Source: Flavobacteriales bacterium (GTDB lineage Bacteria; Bacteroidota; Bacteroidia; Flavobacteriales_G; Salibacteraceae). Taken from it: 64,000 nt of DNA. The position numbers were made by a program, and so were the translations under genes. Under the pieces are notes generated by a model, which had not been told where the DNA came from, made no database searches, and saw only the letters and a program-made list of their open reading frames with translations. The DNA is taken from positions 1 to 64,000 of the forward strand of contig JABMOM010000029.1 in the NCBI GenBank assembly GCA_013204105.1, written 5' to 3'. The first letter of the stretch is position 1; each line of letters begins with the position of its first letter. This document shows, one piece after another, positions 17,862 to 25,993 of the stretch.

Positions 17862-18847
17862 TCCTTTCTGCTTAATACGATCTCGACTTTCTCGGGTTTG
17901 ATGGAGACCTTTTCGGAAAACACCGGCCACTTATCAACGGTGATGGGCAACACCATATACCCCTCTTCCATGTCTCGGTAATCTATCTGGAGGTGAATGT
18001 CATCCGGTGAAATTTGATCGTACTTCGACAATGGAATCTGCACGGTTACTTGGATGCTGTTTGGAAACGTCAGCATCTCAAATGAGTCTGGCACGTTAAG
18101 CAATTCGGGAGCAAGCATGAAACTCCGCTCGGTCAATTGATCGATGGAAACGATCACCTTAACGCTGTCAACTGAAGTGTCAGCATCCTTCCCGATGAAC
18201 CGACTGGACACACCTGCCTTGATCGAACGGGTCTTGTTCAGCTCTCCCAACACCACTTGCTCTGTGTATATGGCTTGCATCGTGTCCAAAATAGACAAGG
18301 CACCAAAGACTTCTACTTCTGGTGGTTCAACTTCTATGGAGTCTATCTGAACGAAGCCTTGTTTTACTTGGAAGGAAGCCCTAGCCTTCACAGGAAGGAT
18401 TCTAGCCACTTTGAGATCAAACACAAACACAATCGAATCGCTGAGCACTCGATTGAGGGCCAACGCACCCTTCAAGCGCTCCTGCAAGTCCTTTCCAATG
18501 ACTGCCTGGTCTAGATACCCTCTTTGATAAGCACCATAAACGCCCACCTTCAGGTTGTCCAAATTTACCATGAGCGTGTCTTGCGTGAGTTTCTCGTCAA
18601 ATTGAAGCAAGTCGTAGCCGCTTCCGCTAACGCTCACAGCAATCTTGACAGGCACGTCGTTCAACAAGGTCTTGTTCTCCGGGAAGTTGATATATTTTAC
18701 AGGAACTACCAGGGTTGTATTGTAGTTCTTCCCAAGTGATATGAGGATCCAACTCAACAAGGAAAGTGCTAGACAGATCAAGAACACCGTAAGCTTTCTA
18801 CGGTCTTTGAGCATGTCTCGTATGCTGAAGAATGATTCCCTTGCCAT
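17858..18847 (-). CDS. YbbR-like domain protein
   Basis: One N-terminal transmembrane helix (KLTVFLICLALSLLSWILIS) and an extracytoplasmic part of about 280 residues built from repeated YbbR-like beta domains (for example VPVKYINFPENKTLLNDVP and ASFQVKQGFVQIDSIEV). In Firmicutes, YbbR/CdaR proteins partner with the c-di-AMP synthase; the Bacteroidota role is not settled. A start at 18883 is possible, but the ATG at 18847 (MARESFFS) lies closer to the helix. Coupled to coaE by four bases, a pairing often seen in Bacteroidota. Confidence 0.85.
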   Translation of the reverse strand: MARESFFSIRDMLKDRRKLTVFLICLALSLLSWILISLGKNYNTTLVVPVKYINFPENKTLLNDVPVKIAVSVSGSGYDLLQFDEKLTQDTLMVNLDNLKVGVYGAYQRGYLDQAVIGKDLQERLKGALALNRVLSDSIVFVFDLKVARILPVKARASFQVKQGFVQIDSIEVEPPEVEVFGALSILDTMQAIYTEQVVLGELNKTRSIKAGVSSRFIGKDADTSVDSVKVIVSIDQLTERSFMLAPELLNVPDSFEMLTFPNSIQVTVQIPLSKYDQISPDDIHLQIDYRDMEEGYMVLPITVDKWPVFSEKVSIKPEKVEIVLSRKE

Positions 18848-18885
18848 GGATGTCAAACCTACGCTAAATGCGAGGATGTACAAAC

Positions 18886-18916
18886 AAAAAGCCCCGACCG
18901 AAAATCGGACGAGGCT
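18886..18916 (-). terminator. terminator after yajC
   Basis: On the minus strand AGCCTCGTCCGA and TCGGTCGGGGCT form a slightly imperfect stem around TTT, followed by five T. It lies just past the yajC stop codon and ahead of the YbbR-like gene, which may therefore depend on read-through or on a promoter of its own. Confidence 0.7.
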
Positions 18917-18937
18917 CCCCTGATTGTGTCGACAGAA

Positions 18938-19270
18938 TTATTTCTTCTGTTGCAATTCGCTTTCACCTGTTCCAGTGCTTAGCTCTGGACTAACAGCGGA
19001 CTTAGAAACCTTGACTTCTACTCCATTAGCGATGGAGAGAACCAAGTATAGATCCTTTACCTCAACCACCTTTCCATGGATACCTCCAATGGTGATGACT
19101 TTGTCGCCCTTCGCCAAGGCCTCACGAAATTTCTTTGCTTCTTTCGCCTTCTTAGTCTGAGGACGAATCATAAAGAAATAGAATACCGCTACCAATGCAA
19201 CGAGCATAAATATCTGCGTCATGCCTCCACCCGGAGCACCATCAGCTTGTAAAATTATAGTCTGGATCAT
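18938..19270 (-). CDS. yajC: preprotein translocase subunit YajC
   Basis: 110 residues: short N-terminal part, one transmembrane helix (FMLVALVAVFYFFMIRPQ), the signature RPQTKKAKE and a cytoplasmic beta domain (KGDKVITIGGIHGKVVEV). YajC sits with SecDF at the Sec translocon. It lies 3 bases after the DUF1573 lipoprotein and is the last gene of the dehydrogenase-nusB-DUF1573-yajC group; a terminator follows. Confidence 0.93.
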   Translation of the reverse strand: MIQTIILQADGAPGGGMTQIFMLVALVAVFYFFMIRPQTKKAKEAKKFREALAKGDKVITIGGIHGKVVEVKDLYLVLSIANGVEVKVSKSAVSPELSTGTGESELQQKK

Positions 19271-19273
19271 GTT

Positions 19274-19771
19274 TTAATTTTCTTCAGAACCTTCTACAGC
19301 AGGCTCTTGTACTGGTTCAACTTCTTCCATGCCTTCGGCGATGGGGACAATCACGTCGCCTTTCAAGGTAACTGCGGAAGTTGCAGGTTCGGAATTGGCA
19401 ATAATAGATACGCGTTTGTGCTGCTTTCCTTTTTTACCCTCACTATTGAATACAACTTTTATCTCGCCTTGCGCGCCGGCTTCGATCGGCTCCTTAGGCC
19501 ATTCTGGCACGGTGCAGCCACAACTTCCTTTGGCAGAAACGATTACGAGGTCAGCATCTCCAGTATTCGTAAAGAAGAAGGAATGGGTAACCTTTTCCCC
19601 CTGGGTGATGGAACCGAAGTCAAATACATCGCTCTCAAATTCAATCGTCGTTGTTGATTCGACGTTATCCGTGGTGATCTCAGTTTCTCCTCCTTCTGTG
19701 GAGGCACCGCCGCCGCAAGCAGCCAAAAACAGAGACGCTGCGATCATGGCGCTCATTAGAATTCTTTTCAT
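19274..19771 (-). CDS. DUF1573 lipoprotein
   Basis: A lipoprotein with the lipobox LAAC (Cys at about residue 19 from the ATG at 19771; the longer frame to 19831 would hide the signal peptide). The mature part has an acidic linker, then a DUF1573 immunoglobulin-like domain with VFDFGSITQGEKVTHSFFF and GSCGCTVPEWPKEPI, the two hallmarks of this common Bacteroidota family. Expected in the periplasm or on the outer membrane. Function unknown. Cotranscribed with yajC (3 bases). Confidence 0.9.
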   Translation of the reverse strand: MKRILMSAMIAASLFLAACGGGASTEGGETEITTDNVESTTTIEFESDVFDFGSITQGEKVTHSFFFTNTGDADLVIVSAKGSCGCTVPEWPKEPIEAGAQGEIKVVFNSEGKKGKQHKRVSIIANSEPATSAVTLKGDVIVPIAEGMEEVEPVQEPAVEGSEEN

Positions 19772-19852
19772 TGCTCTTTTCTTTAATATAGTTCGCAAAA
19801 ATAGAAGCTTGGCTAGGACATGCCTTCCCAACCTTTGCTTTTAGTTAACAAT

Positions 19853-20824
19853 TCACTCCAACAATCCCCTTCCTTGTTTATTGATGCGTTCTGATTTTTT
19901 CAAATCAGCCACCAATTTATCCAGAACACCGTTGATGAAGACTTTGCTTTTTGGCGTGCTGTATGACTTTGCCAATTCGATGTATTCATTCAAGGTAACC
20001 TTGATAGGAATGGTCGGGAAATGCTCCAATTCCACTAATCCCATCTGCATCATGATCAAGTCCAGCAGCGCAATACGCTCGCTTTCCCAATTCTCAGCCT
20101 TACTCGCTATCATTTCAGCGTATTCAGGCGCAAACTGAATCGTCTTCCTGAAAAGCTCTTTGGCAAAACGCTGATCCTCTTCTTTGTTTTTGTACAAATC
20201 CGCGAGTACAGAAGTATTGGTCGTATCTCCTTCAGGCAAGGAATGGATGGTTTTAATCACGGTTAAGGCAGCAATCGGAAGGTCGTCTTGCCAGTAGATG
20301 TCTTTCTCTTCCAAAGCTGAATGCACTACTTCATTTACCCCAAGATAATCGCGAAATAGATGTACCAAGATTTCCTTGTCCAACTGCTCATTGTTGTCTT
20401 CGCGCATCATGTAGAGTCGGTATTGTTCATCCTCCCTAAAGGCCTTGTAAATCTTCCGAATGTCATCGTGCTCTTCCTTCCATTGGATTTTCGAACGCTC
20501 CATCAGCAGCTTAAGCTGCACATTCTCCTGCAGTTTTGTAAAAACCCTGTTTTCTATGAACCTTCTATTCGGGTTTAAATCCTCCGAGGTAGGCAGGTTT
20601 TTACGCTTGCTTTGCTCGGTAATCTCGTCCGCTACGGCCCCTACTTGCATCAATAACTTGATCAAATAGAGGTACAACGGAAACAAGCGGTTGATGCTCT
20701 CAAACATCTCCCTTTCCACCTTGACCATGTCGGGTTCAGAGGTCCGCTGGTATGCGTACACTGCTTGAAACACCTTGATCCGTAAGTAGCGACGGTTGAC
20801 CAATACTGGCAATCCTTTATTCAT
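19853..20824 (-). CDS. nusB: transcription antitermination factor NusB, long form
   Basis: 323 residues, about twice the length of E. coli NusB; this extended form is usual in Bacteroidota. The N-terminus has NRRYLRIKVFQAVYAYQ (RNA-binding helix), the middle is an insertion rich in charged helices, and the C-terminal third holds the NusB core (AEYAEMIASKAENW, LLDLIMMQMGLVEL, KVTLNEYIELAKSYSTPKSKVFINGVLDKL). NusB works with NusE (S10) on rRNA antitermination. The start codon overlaps the dehydrogenase stop by one base (TAATG), so translation is coupled. Confidence 0.93.
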   Translation of the reverse strand: MNKGLPVLVNRRYLRIKVFQAVYAYQRTSEPDMVKVEREMFESINRLFPLYLYLIKLLMQVGAVADEITEQSKRKNLPTSEDLNPNRRFIENRVFTKLQENVQLKLLMERSKIQWKEEHDDIRKIYKAFREDEQYRLYMMREDNNEQLDKEILVHLFRDYLGVNEVVHSALEEKDIYWQDDLPIAALTVIKTIHSLPEGDTTNTSVLADLYKNKEEDQRFAKELFRKTIQFAPEYAEMIASKAENWESERIALLDLIMMQMGLVELEHFPTIPIKVTLNEYIELAKSYSTPKSKVFINGVLDKLVADLKKSERINKQGRGLLE

Positions 20825-21906
20825 TAGAGGCTTCGGTGGATTTGTGCGATCTTTTCGATGCGCTGTTCTGCCATCTCATTGGCGATTTGATAGGTTGGTT
20901 TTCCTGAGGCTTGAGAGCTATCCAACACCGTCATGGTTGTGTCGTAGATTTGCTCGGCTTGCTCCAATGCACGTTCTCTGTTATAGCCTTCCAGTTCGCT
21001 GTAACAGTTGATCAATCCGCCAGCATTGATGAGGAAATCAGGTGCGTAAATAATGCCGCGTTCGATCATCATCTTCCCATGCTTCTCTTCTTCCGCCAAT
21101 TGGTTGTTTGCTGCTCCGGCTACGATCTGACATTTGAGTTGGGGGATGGTATCGTCGTTGAGGGTTGCTCCGAGGGCGCATGGAGCATAAATATCCATCT
21201 CCAACGCAGAAACGTTATCTGCCGACACCACTTCAACTTTCGGGTGACGGTCCGTCACTTCTTTGATCTTATTCTCGAAAATATCAGCGATCATTACATG
21301 CGCTCCATCCTTGACCAGATGATCTACGAGGTATCCACCAACGTGTCCCGCGCCTTGCACTAAAACACGCTTTCCTTGCAAGCTTTCACTTCCATAGGCC
21401 TTCTTCGCCGAAGCCTTCATCCCCATATACACACCATAAGCAGTTACGGGAGAGGGATCCCCTCCTCCACCCAAGGACTCAGGAATCCCGACCACATGTT
21501 CCGTCTCCATGTGAATGTATTCCATGTCTTTTGTGGTCATTCCCACATCTTCCGCCGTAATGTATTTACCTCCAAGGGAATCCACGAAGGTTCCAAAGCG
21601 TCGCATGAGCGCTTCGTTCTTGATCTTTCTAGAATCTCCAATGATAACGGCTTTACCTCCACCAAGGTTCAGTCCTGAAATGGCCGCTTTGTATGACATA
21701 CCTCTTGATAGGCGAAGTACATCGGTCAGTGCGTCGTTTTCGGATGCGTACATCCACATACGGGTTCCTCCTAAGGCAGGCCCGAGCACTGTGTTATGAA
21801 TACCTATGATAGCTTTTAGTCCAGTAGAAGGATCACTGCAGAATACAATCTGCTCATGTCCCATTTTATCCATCTGGACCAGTGGTGCGTTTGCTTGAAT
21901 ATCCAC
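20824..21906 (-). CDS. leucine/valine/phenylalanine/glutamate-type amino acid dehydrogenase
   Basis: NAD-dependent oxidative deamination of an amino acid to its 2-oxo acid. 360 residues with the catalytic domain first: GPALGGTRMWMY, then MSYKAAISGLNLGGGKAV with the catalytic lysine, and the Rossmann domain GAGHVGGYLVDHLV. The length and the missing glutamate-specific features point to the leucine or branched-chain dehydrogenase group, but the substrate cannot be fixed from sequence. Heads the group dehydrogenase-nusB-DUF1573-yajC. Its promoter is a perfect TACATTTG box with TTG 19 bases upstream. Confidence 0.9.
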   Translation of the reverse strand: MDIQANAPLVQMDKMGHEQIVFCSDPSTGLKAIIGIHNTVLGPALGGTRMWMYASENDALTDVLRLSRGMSYKAAISGLNLGGGKAVIIGDSRKIKNEALMRRFGTFVDSLGGKYITAEDVGMTTKDMEYIHMETEHVVGIPESLGGGGDPSPVTAYGVYMGMKASAKKAYGSESLQGKRVLVQGAGHVGGYLVDHLVKDGAHVMIADIFENKIKEVTDRHPKVEVVSADNVSALEMDIYAPCALGATLNDDTIPQLKCQIVAGAANNQLAEEEKHGKMMIERGIIYAPDFLINAGGLINCYSELEGYNRERALEQAEQIYDTTMTVLDSSQASGKPTYQIANEMAEQRIEKIAQIHRSL

Positions 21907-21960
21907 GTCAACTAAATTTTAAAGAACTTGTTATAAATGGTCTCTTTGCTGTTCGATTAC

Positions 21961-22010
21961 ATTTGCCGACCACGGCGCGGCAAATGTATATTTATTCGCA
22001 AAGCTCACAA
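21961..22010. promoter_or_regulatory. divergent promoters with an 8+8 inverted repeat (dehydrogenase / msbA)
   Basis: Minus-strand promoter of the dehydrogenase: -7 box TACATTTG (plus CAAATGTA, 21981-21988) and -33 TTG at 22008-22010, spacer 19. Plus-strand promoter of the exporter: TATATTTA (21987-21994, 7 of 8) with TTTG at 21962-21965, spacer 21. The two share two bases. An inverted repeat ATTTGCCG (21961-21968) / CGGCAAAT (21978-21985) covers the -33 of one and the -7 of the other, so a protein bound there could affect both. Confidence 0.6.
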
Positions 22011-22031
22011 GGGAAACAGAGGGAAGGATAG

Positions 22032-23828
22032 ATGAAGGAATTAGCTCACATAAATAAGTATTTTAAGCGCTACAAGTGGCACCTCTTGGGTGGCACCCTC
22101 TTCGTGGTCATCTCCAACCTCTTTGCGATCTTTCCCGCTCAGGTCATACGCTACGCCATCGACTTTGTACAGGACACCATTGCAGTCTATCCCGCTTTTG
22201 ATGCCGAAGGATTGTCGGAGGGCTACATTTCGATTTTAACAAGGGCCGTTTTTCTCTTTGCCGGTCTGGTGATTGGTCTTTCGATTGTTAAGGGCTTTTT
22301 CCTCTATTTGATGCGGCAAACGATCATCGTGATGAGTCGTCTCATCGAGTACGACTTGAAAAACGAAGTATTTGACAAATACCAGCGGCTTCACATGGCC
22401 TTTTATAAGCGCAACAACACCGGTGATCTCATGAATAGGATCAGCGAGGACGTCAGCAGGGTGCGCATGTACATTGGCCCTGCAATCATGTACACGATCA
22501 ATCTCATCGTTCTTTTTGTCATGGTCATCTTCACCATGGTAAGCGTAAATCCTACGCTTACATTATACGTACTTACTCCCCTGCCCATCCTCTCGGTTCT
22601 GATCTATTGGGTAAGTCGGGAGATCAACCAGCGCAGTGAAGTCGTTCAAGAAAAATTGAGCGACCTTTCGTCATTTGTACAAGAGGCGTTCAGTGGGATC
22701 CGCGTTATCAAAGCATACAATCGCTTGGGTGAACGAGAACATGAATTCACCGAGCAGTGCAACACCTACAAGGAATCCAACCTGGATCTGGTACGGATCA
22801 ACGCCCTCTTCTTACCTGCTATGATCTTGTTGATTGGTGTCTCTACCATCCTCACGATCTACATCGGTGGAAAACTGACACTTGAAGGGAAGATCTCAGC
22901 CGGCAACATTGCGGAGTTTGTCATTTATGTCAACATGCTCACCTGGCCCGTTGCTTCTGTTGGATGGGTAACCTCCTTGGTCCAGCGCGCTGCAGCCAGT
23001 CAGAAACGGATCAATGAATTCTTGACTGCAGAAGAAGATATCATAAATCCGTCGAGTGCTCCAGGTCATATCAAAGGCAAGATAGCCTTCAAGGACGTGA
23101 CGTTTGATTACCCAGATAGCGGGGTTCGCGCATTGAACAGGGTATCCTTCGAAGTACAGCCGGGCGAAAGTCTAGCGATCATCGGCCACACCGGTTCGGG
23201 TAAATCAACCATCGCTAACCTCATCTGCAGGCTGTATGACACGAGCAGTGGAACGGTATTCATCGATGACGAGGATATCAAGTCCATCAACCTCGACACG
23301 TTTAGAAGCAGCATCGGATATGTGCCTCAGGAGGTGTTTTTATTCTCGGATTCGATCAACAACAACATCGCATTCAGTACGAGCATCTCGAATGACGACA
23401 GTAACGCGGTAGTTAAAGCGGCAGAAGATGCGCAGGTCAAGCATAACATTGAAGACTTTCCGAAGGGGTTTAACACAAGGGTAGGCGAACGAGGTATTAC
23501 GCTTTCTGGCGGGCAGAAACAGCGCATCTCTATCGCCCGTGCAATCATCAAAGAACCGAAGGTGCTCATCTTTGACGACTGTCTTTCTGCGGTAGATACG
23601 GAAACAGAAGAACACATTTTGAGGAACTTAAAAGACCTGATGGATGGAAAAACAACGGTGATTATCAGTCATCGGGTTTCATCTGTAAAGCATTGCGACA
23701 AGATCATTGTGCTGGAAGACGGTCAGATCATAGAAGAAGGGAAACATCAGGAACTGCTTGAAAAACAAGGCGTTTACTTTGATATTCACGAACAACAGCA
23801 GCTCGAAACCATGCAATCGGAGGACTAA
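22032..23828 (+). CDS. MsbA-like ABC exporter
   Basis: A fused exporter of 598 residues. The six-helix transmembrane domain (about 1-310) is followed by the ATPase: Walker A GHTGSGKS, Q-loop YVPQE, signature LSGGQ, Walker B VLIFDDCLS and the switch histidine in VIISHR. Similar to MsbA and LmrA-type exporters; lipid A or a drug are possible substrates, and the sequence does not decide. Homodimer expected. It diverges from the dehydrogenase operon and shares a regulatory region with it. Confidence 0.92.
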   Translation: MKELAHINKYFKRYKWHLLGGTLFVVISNLFAIFPAQVIRYAIDFVQDTIAVYPAFDAEGLSEGYISILTRAVFLFAGLVIGLSIVKGFFLYLMRQTIIVMSRLIEYDLKNEVFDKYQRLHMAFYKRNNTGDLMNRISEDVSRVRMYIGPAIMYTINLIVLFVMVIFTMVSVNPTLTLYVLTPLPILSVLIYWVSREINQRSEVVQEKLSDLSSFVQEAFSGIRVIKAYNRLGEREHEFTEQCNTYKESNLDLVRINALFLPAMILLIGVSTILTIYIGGKLTLEGKISAGNIAEFVIYVNMLTWPVASVGWVTSLVQRAAASQKRINEFLTAEEDIINPSSAPGHIKGKIAFKDVTFDYPDSGVRALNRVSFEVQPGESLAIIGHTGSGKSTIANLICRLYDTSSGTVFIDDEDIKSINLDTFRSSIGYVPQEVFLFSDSINNNIAFSTSISNDDSNAVVKAAEDAQVKHNIEDFPKGFNTRVGERGITLSGGQKQRISIARAIIKEPKVLIFDDCLSAVDTETEEHILRNLKDLMDGKTTVIISHRVSSVKHCDKIIVLEDGQIIEEGKHQELLEKQGVYFDIHEQQQLETMQSED

Positions 23829-23850
23829 GCGCCTTCAATCAATATTTTTT

Positions 23851-23858
23851 TAGATTTG
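23851..23858 (+). promoter_or_regulatory. -7 box of the PUR-protein promoter
   Basis: TAGATTTG, a perfect TAnnTTTG match, 40 bases before the ATG at 23899. No strong -33 is visible. Confidence 0.55.
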
Positions 23859-23898
23859 TCTAAGTCCGTGAAGGGATTGAGAAATAATTGAACGAGGC

Positions 23899-24258
23899 AT
23901 GGAAGATAATGGAGCAAACGAGCGAGACGAGATCTACGCGAACGCAGTAAGAGCAGGTAAACGGACATACTTCTTCGACATTCGAGCGACGAAGAACAAC
24001 GATTACTACCTGACCATTACCGAGAGCAAGAAACGCTTCAACGATGACGGAAGCGTCAGTTATCAAAAACACAAGATCTTCCTTTACAAAGAGGATTTTG
24101 AGAAGTTCTCTGATGCCCTGGGTGATTCGTTCAAGAAGATCATTGAATTAAACAAGGAGCAAAGCAATGAACTCGAATCAAAGTTGACCAATCAGTTCAC
24201 AGACATCAGCTTTGATGAATTAGGGGACACAGGAAAAAGCGACGAAGAGGCTTCTTGA
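23899..24258 (+). CDS. PUR-domain nucleic-acid-binding protein (DUF3276)
   Basis: 119 residues with the PUR repeat pattern: KRTYFFDIRATKNNDYYLTI then SYQKHKIFLYKEDFEKFSDAL. Such single-repeat PUR proteins (DUF3276) are widespread in Bacteroidota, dimerise and bind single-stranded DNA or RNA. A Glu/Ser/Asp-rich tail follows. The gene is monocistronic with its own promoter and ends next to the convergent rimM gene. Confidence 0.9.
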   Translation: MEDNGANERDEIYANAVRAGKRTYFFDIRATKNNDYYLTITESKKRFNDDGSVSYQKHKIFLYKEDFEKFSDALGDSFKKIIELNKEQSNELESKLTNQFTDISFDELGDTGKSDEEAS

Positions 24259-24756
24259 TCAGAGTTCCAGTAATCCTTCTGGCAGGTCTAGCGTGATGCT
24301 TTTTGCTTTCACATCTAGGCTTACTAAGAATTCCTCAACCAAGGGCACATAATGTTCCTCGTCATCCGATGCTGCGATTACCAATAGTAATTGCGCTTTG
24401 TTTTCGATGGTGTCCACTACCTCGCCAATCCGCGCTCCATCTTTGGAGAATACTTCCATCCCCACCAGATCCACCTCATCACTGAACGTGAGGAGTTTGT
24501 TCTCCTGAAACAGCTCTACGCCCCTCAGCGCATCTGCCTGTTGCACCGTTTCCACCCCACGTAGCGTGATTTTAAACATAGACGTGCCCAGCACGGCTAG
24601 ATCCACAACGGCATAGGGAACCTTCGAATTGAATTGACTCAAATATACTTGCTCGAATCCTTTGAATTGGGAAACATAGGCAGCTTCTGCCTTGACCACC
24701 ACAGCTCCTTTGAGCCCGTGTGGTTTAACGATGACACCTATCTCTGTAAATTCCAT
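24259..24756 (-). CDS. rimM: 16S rRNA processing protein RimM
   Basis: 165 residues: N-terminal RimM domain starting with IGVIVKPHGLKGAVVVK and a C-terminal PRC-barrel (VDLVGMEVFSKDGARIGEV, VPLVEEFLVSLDV). Helps maturation of the 30S subunit and binds S19. Directly downstream of rpsP, as in many bacteria, but here a terminator stands between them. Confidence 0.94.
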   Translation of the reverse strand: MEFTEIGVIVKPHGLKGAVVVKAEAAYVSQFKGFEQVYLSQFNSKVPYAVVDLAVLGTSMFKITLRGVETVQQADALRGVELFQENKLLTFSDEVDLVGMEVFSKDGARIGEVVDTIENKAQLLLVIAASDDEEHYVPLVEEFLVSLDVKAKSITLDLPEGLLEL

Positions 24757-24761
24757 GGCAT

Positions 24762-24789
24762 AAAAAACCCCGACTCGAAGGTCGGGGTT
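24762..24789 (-). terminator. terminator between rpsP and rimM
   Basis: Perfect 9-base stem AACCCCGAC / GTCGGGGTT with loop TCGAAG (24775-24780), followed on the minus strand by a run of T (A at 24762-24767). It should stop most rpsP transcripts before rimM. Confidence 0.85.
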
Positions 24790-24811
24790 CGCTTTATAAT
24801 ATAGGGCTGTT

Positions 24812-25723
24812 TTAGCCTTCTTTCTTATCCTCTTCTTTCTTGTCCTCTTCTTTCGCTTTTTCAGCAGTAGGAACTTCTTCCTTTGCTTCAGCAGCAGGAG
24901 CTTCTTCCTTCACCTCTTCAGCAGCAGGAGCTTCTTCCTTCACCTCTTCAGCAGCAGGAGCTTCTTCCTTCACCTCTTCAGCAGCAGGAGCTTCTTCCTT
25001 CACCTCTTCAGCCACAGGAGCTTCTTCCTTCACCTCTTCAGCCACAGGAGCTTCTTCCTTCACCTCTTCAGCAGCAGGAGCTTCTTCCTTCACCTCTTCG
25101 GCGACAGGAGCTTCTTCCTTCACCTCTTCGGCAGGAGCTTCAACTACCTCAGCTACTACTTCTGCAACTTTCTCTTCCACAGCCTCAGCAACTTCCGCTA
25201 CTGCGTCACCTGCGCTTACAACTGCTTCGGCAACAACTTCTGTTGCTTCTTCAACCGCTTCCTCAACTTCTTCCTGTACAGTCTGTGCAGCGATGCGCGC
25301 CTCATTGGCTTGCTTTTCTGCAGCAAATCTTGCTTTGCGCTGATCATCAGCTGACATAGCAAGGTGATCACGTTTCTTCTGGATATTGCCTTCCTTCTCC
25401 TCTAACCACTTATCGAATTTCGCCTTGGCTTGATCCTCAGTAAGGGCTCCTTTGGCAACACCTCTCAGTAGGTGATCCATCATGAGTACACCGCGATAAG
25501 ACAAGATTGCTCTTGCTGTATCGCTCGGTTCAGCACCTTTTTGGATCCAATCTACGCTCTTATCGAAGTCGAGATCGATGGTAGCAGGATTTGTATTGGG
25601 ATTGTAGGTTCCGATCTTCTCGATGAAACGTCCGTCTCTCTTTGATCGTTGGTCAGCTACGACGATGTGGAAGAATGGTCTTCCTTTCTTACCGTGGCGC
25701 TGAAGTCTAATACGTGTTGACAT
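24812..25723 (-). CDS. rpsP: 30S ribosomal protein S16 with a long repetitive C-terminal tail
   Basis: The first 80 residues or so are normal S16 (MSTRIRLQRHGKKGRPFFHI...). A short helical part follows (EDQAKAKFDKWLEEKEGN, then QKKRDHLAMSADDQRKARFA), then an Ala/Val/Glu-rich part and about eight copies of the ten-residue unit AEEVKEEAP(A/V), ending in a Lys/Glu end (KEEDKKEEDKKEG). Total 303 residues, against 80-90 in E. coli and often about 150-190 in Bacteroidota. The tail is strongly acidic and predicted disordered or helical. The S16 role in 30S assembly should remain. The frame is intact, so this is not a frameshift artefact within the window. Confidence 0.93.
   Translation of the reverse strand: MSTRIRLQRHGKKGRPFFHIVVADQRSKRDGRFIEKIGTYNPNTNPATIDLDFDKSVDWIQKGAEPSDTARAILSYRGVLMMDHLLRGVAKGALTEDQAKAKFDKWLEEKEGNIQKKRDHLAMSADDQRKARFAAEKQANEARIAAQTVQEEVEEAVEEATEVVAEAVVSAGDAVAEVAEAVEEKVAEVVAEVVEAPAEEVKEEAPVAEEVKEEAPAAEEVKEEAPVAEEVKEEAPVAEEVKEEAPAAEEVKEEAPAAEEVKEEAPAAEEVKEEAPAAEAKEEVPTAEKAKEEDKKEEDKKEG
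24889..25140. repeat. 30-bp tandem repeat array inside rpsP
   Basis: About eight copies of a 30-base unit (plus strand CTTCTTCCTTCACCTCTTCA plus GCAGCAGGAG) in direct tandem, encoding AEEVKEEAP(A/V) on the minus strand. Copies differ at a few positions (AGCAGCAGG, AGCCACAGG, GGCGACAGG). There are no spacers, so it is a coding minisatellite. Confidence 0.95.
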
Positions 25724-25758
25724 CTATATATGGTGTAATCTATTCGTTGCGAAAACTG

Positions 25759-25804
25759 GCCGATTAAATCGGCTGCAAATATCTGATTAATATCTGACTT
25801 GCAA
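25759..25804 (-). promoter_or_regulatory. rpsP promoter with a palindrome at the expected start
   Basis: On the minus strand a near-consensus -7 box GATATTTG (plus 25776-25783, 7 of 8) has a TTG at 25802-25804, spacer 18. Right where transcription should begin, GCCGATT-A-AATCGGC (25759-25773) is a perfect 7+1+7 palindrome that could be an operator or a 5' hairpin of the mRNA. Confidence 0.5.
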
Positions 25805-25883
25805 CACAAATCGATAAATTTTTCCAAGGGGTATTGATTCGTCATGCAAGGCGAAAAGTTTATCTGCCAAGAATCAGCCTTTA

Positions 25884-25946
25884 TCTAGAATATATCGGCA
25901 TTCAGCATCCGTTGGAATACAGAATGCGTCTAGAATAATACTTTTG
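25884..25946 (+). promoter_or_regulatory. promoter of the giant SprB-repeat gene with repeated TCTAGAATA sites
   Basis: A perfect -7 box TACTTTTG (25939-25946) lies 47 bases before the ATG. Upstream, TCTAGAATA occurs twice (25884-25892 and 25929-25937, 45 bases apart), and GCATTC (25898-25903) / GAATGC (25922-25927) form an inverted repeat between them. A TTG at 25912-25914 is the nearest -33 candidate, with a long spacer (24). Confidence 0.5.
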
Positions 25947-25993
25947 GTAGCTTTTTATAAGCACGCTACTGTTTATCTAACCTAATTGACCGA

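Noticed and set aside
24889-25140. CRISPR-like array
   Set aside because: The 30-base units follow one another directly without spacers, lie in a gene and encode repeated residues; no cas genes are present.
24840-25359. Plus-strand reading frames rich in Ser/Thr/Ala or Leu/Gln opposite rpsP
   Set aside because: They are the antisense reading of the 30-bp repeats of rpsP; they have no start context or homology, and the minus-strand S16 frame is certain.
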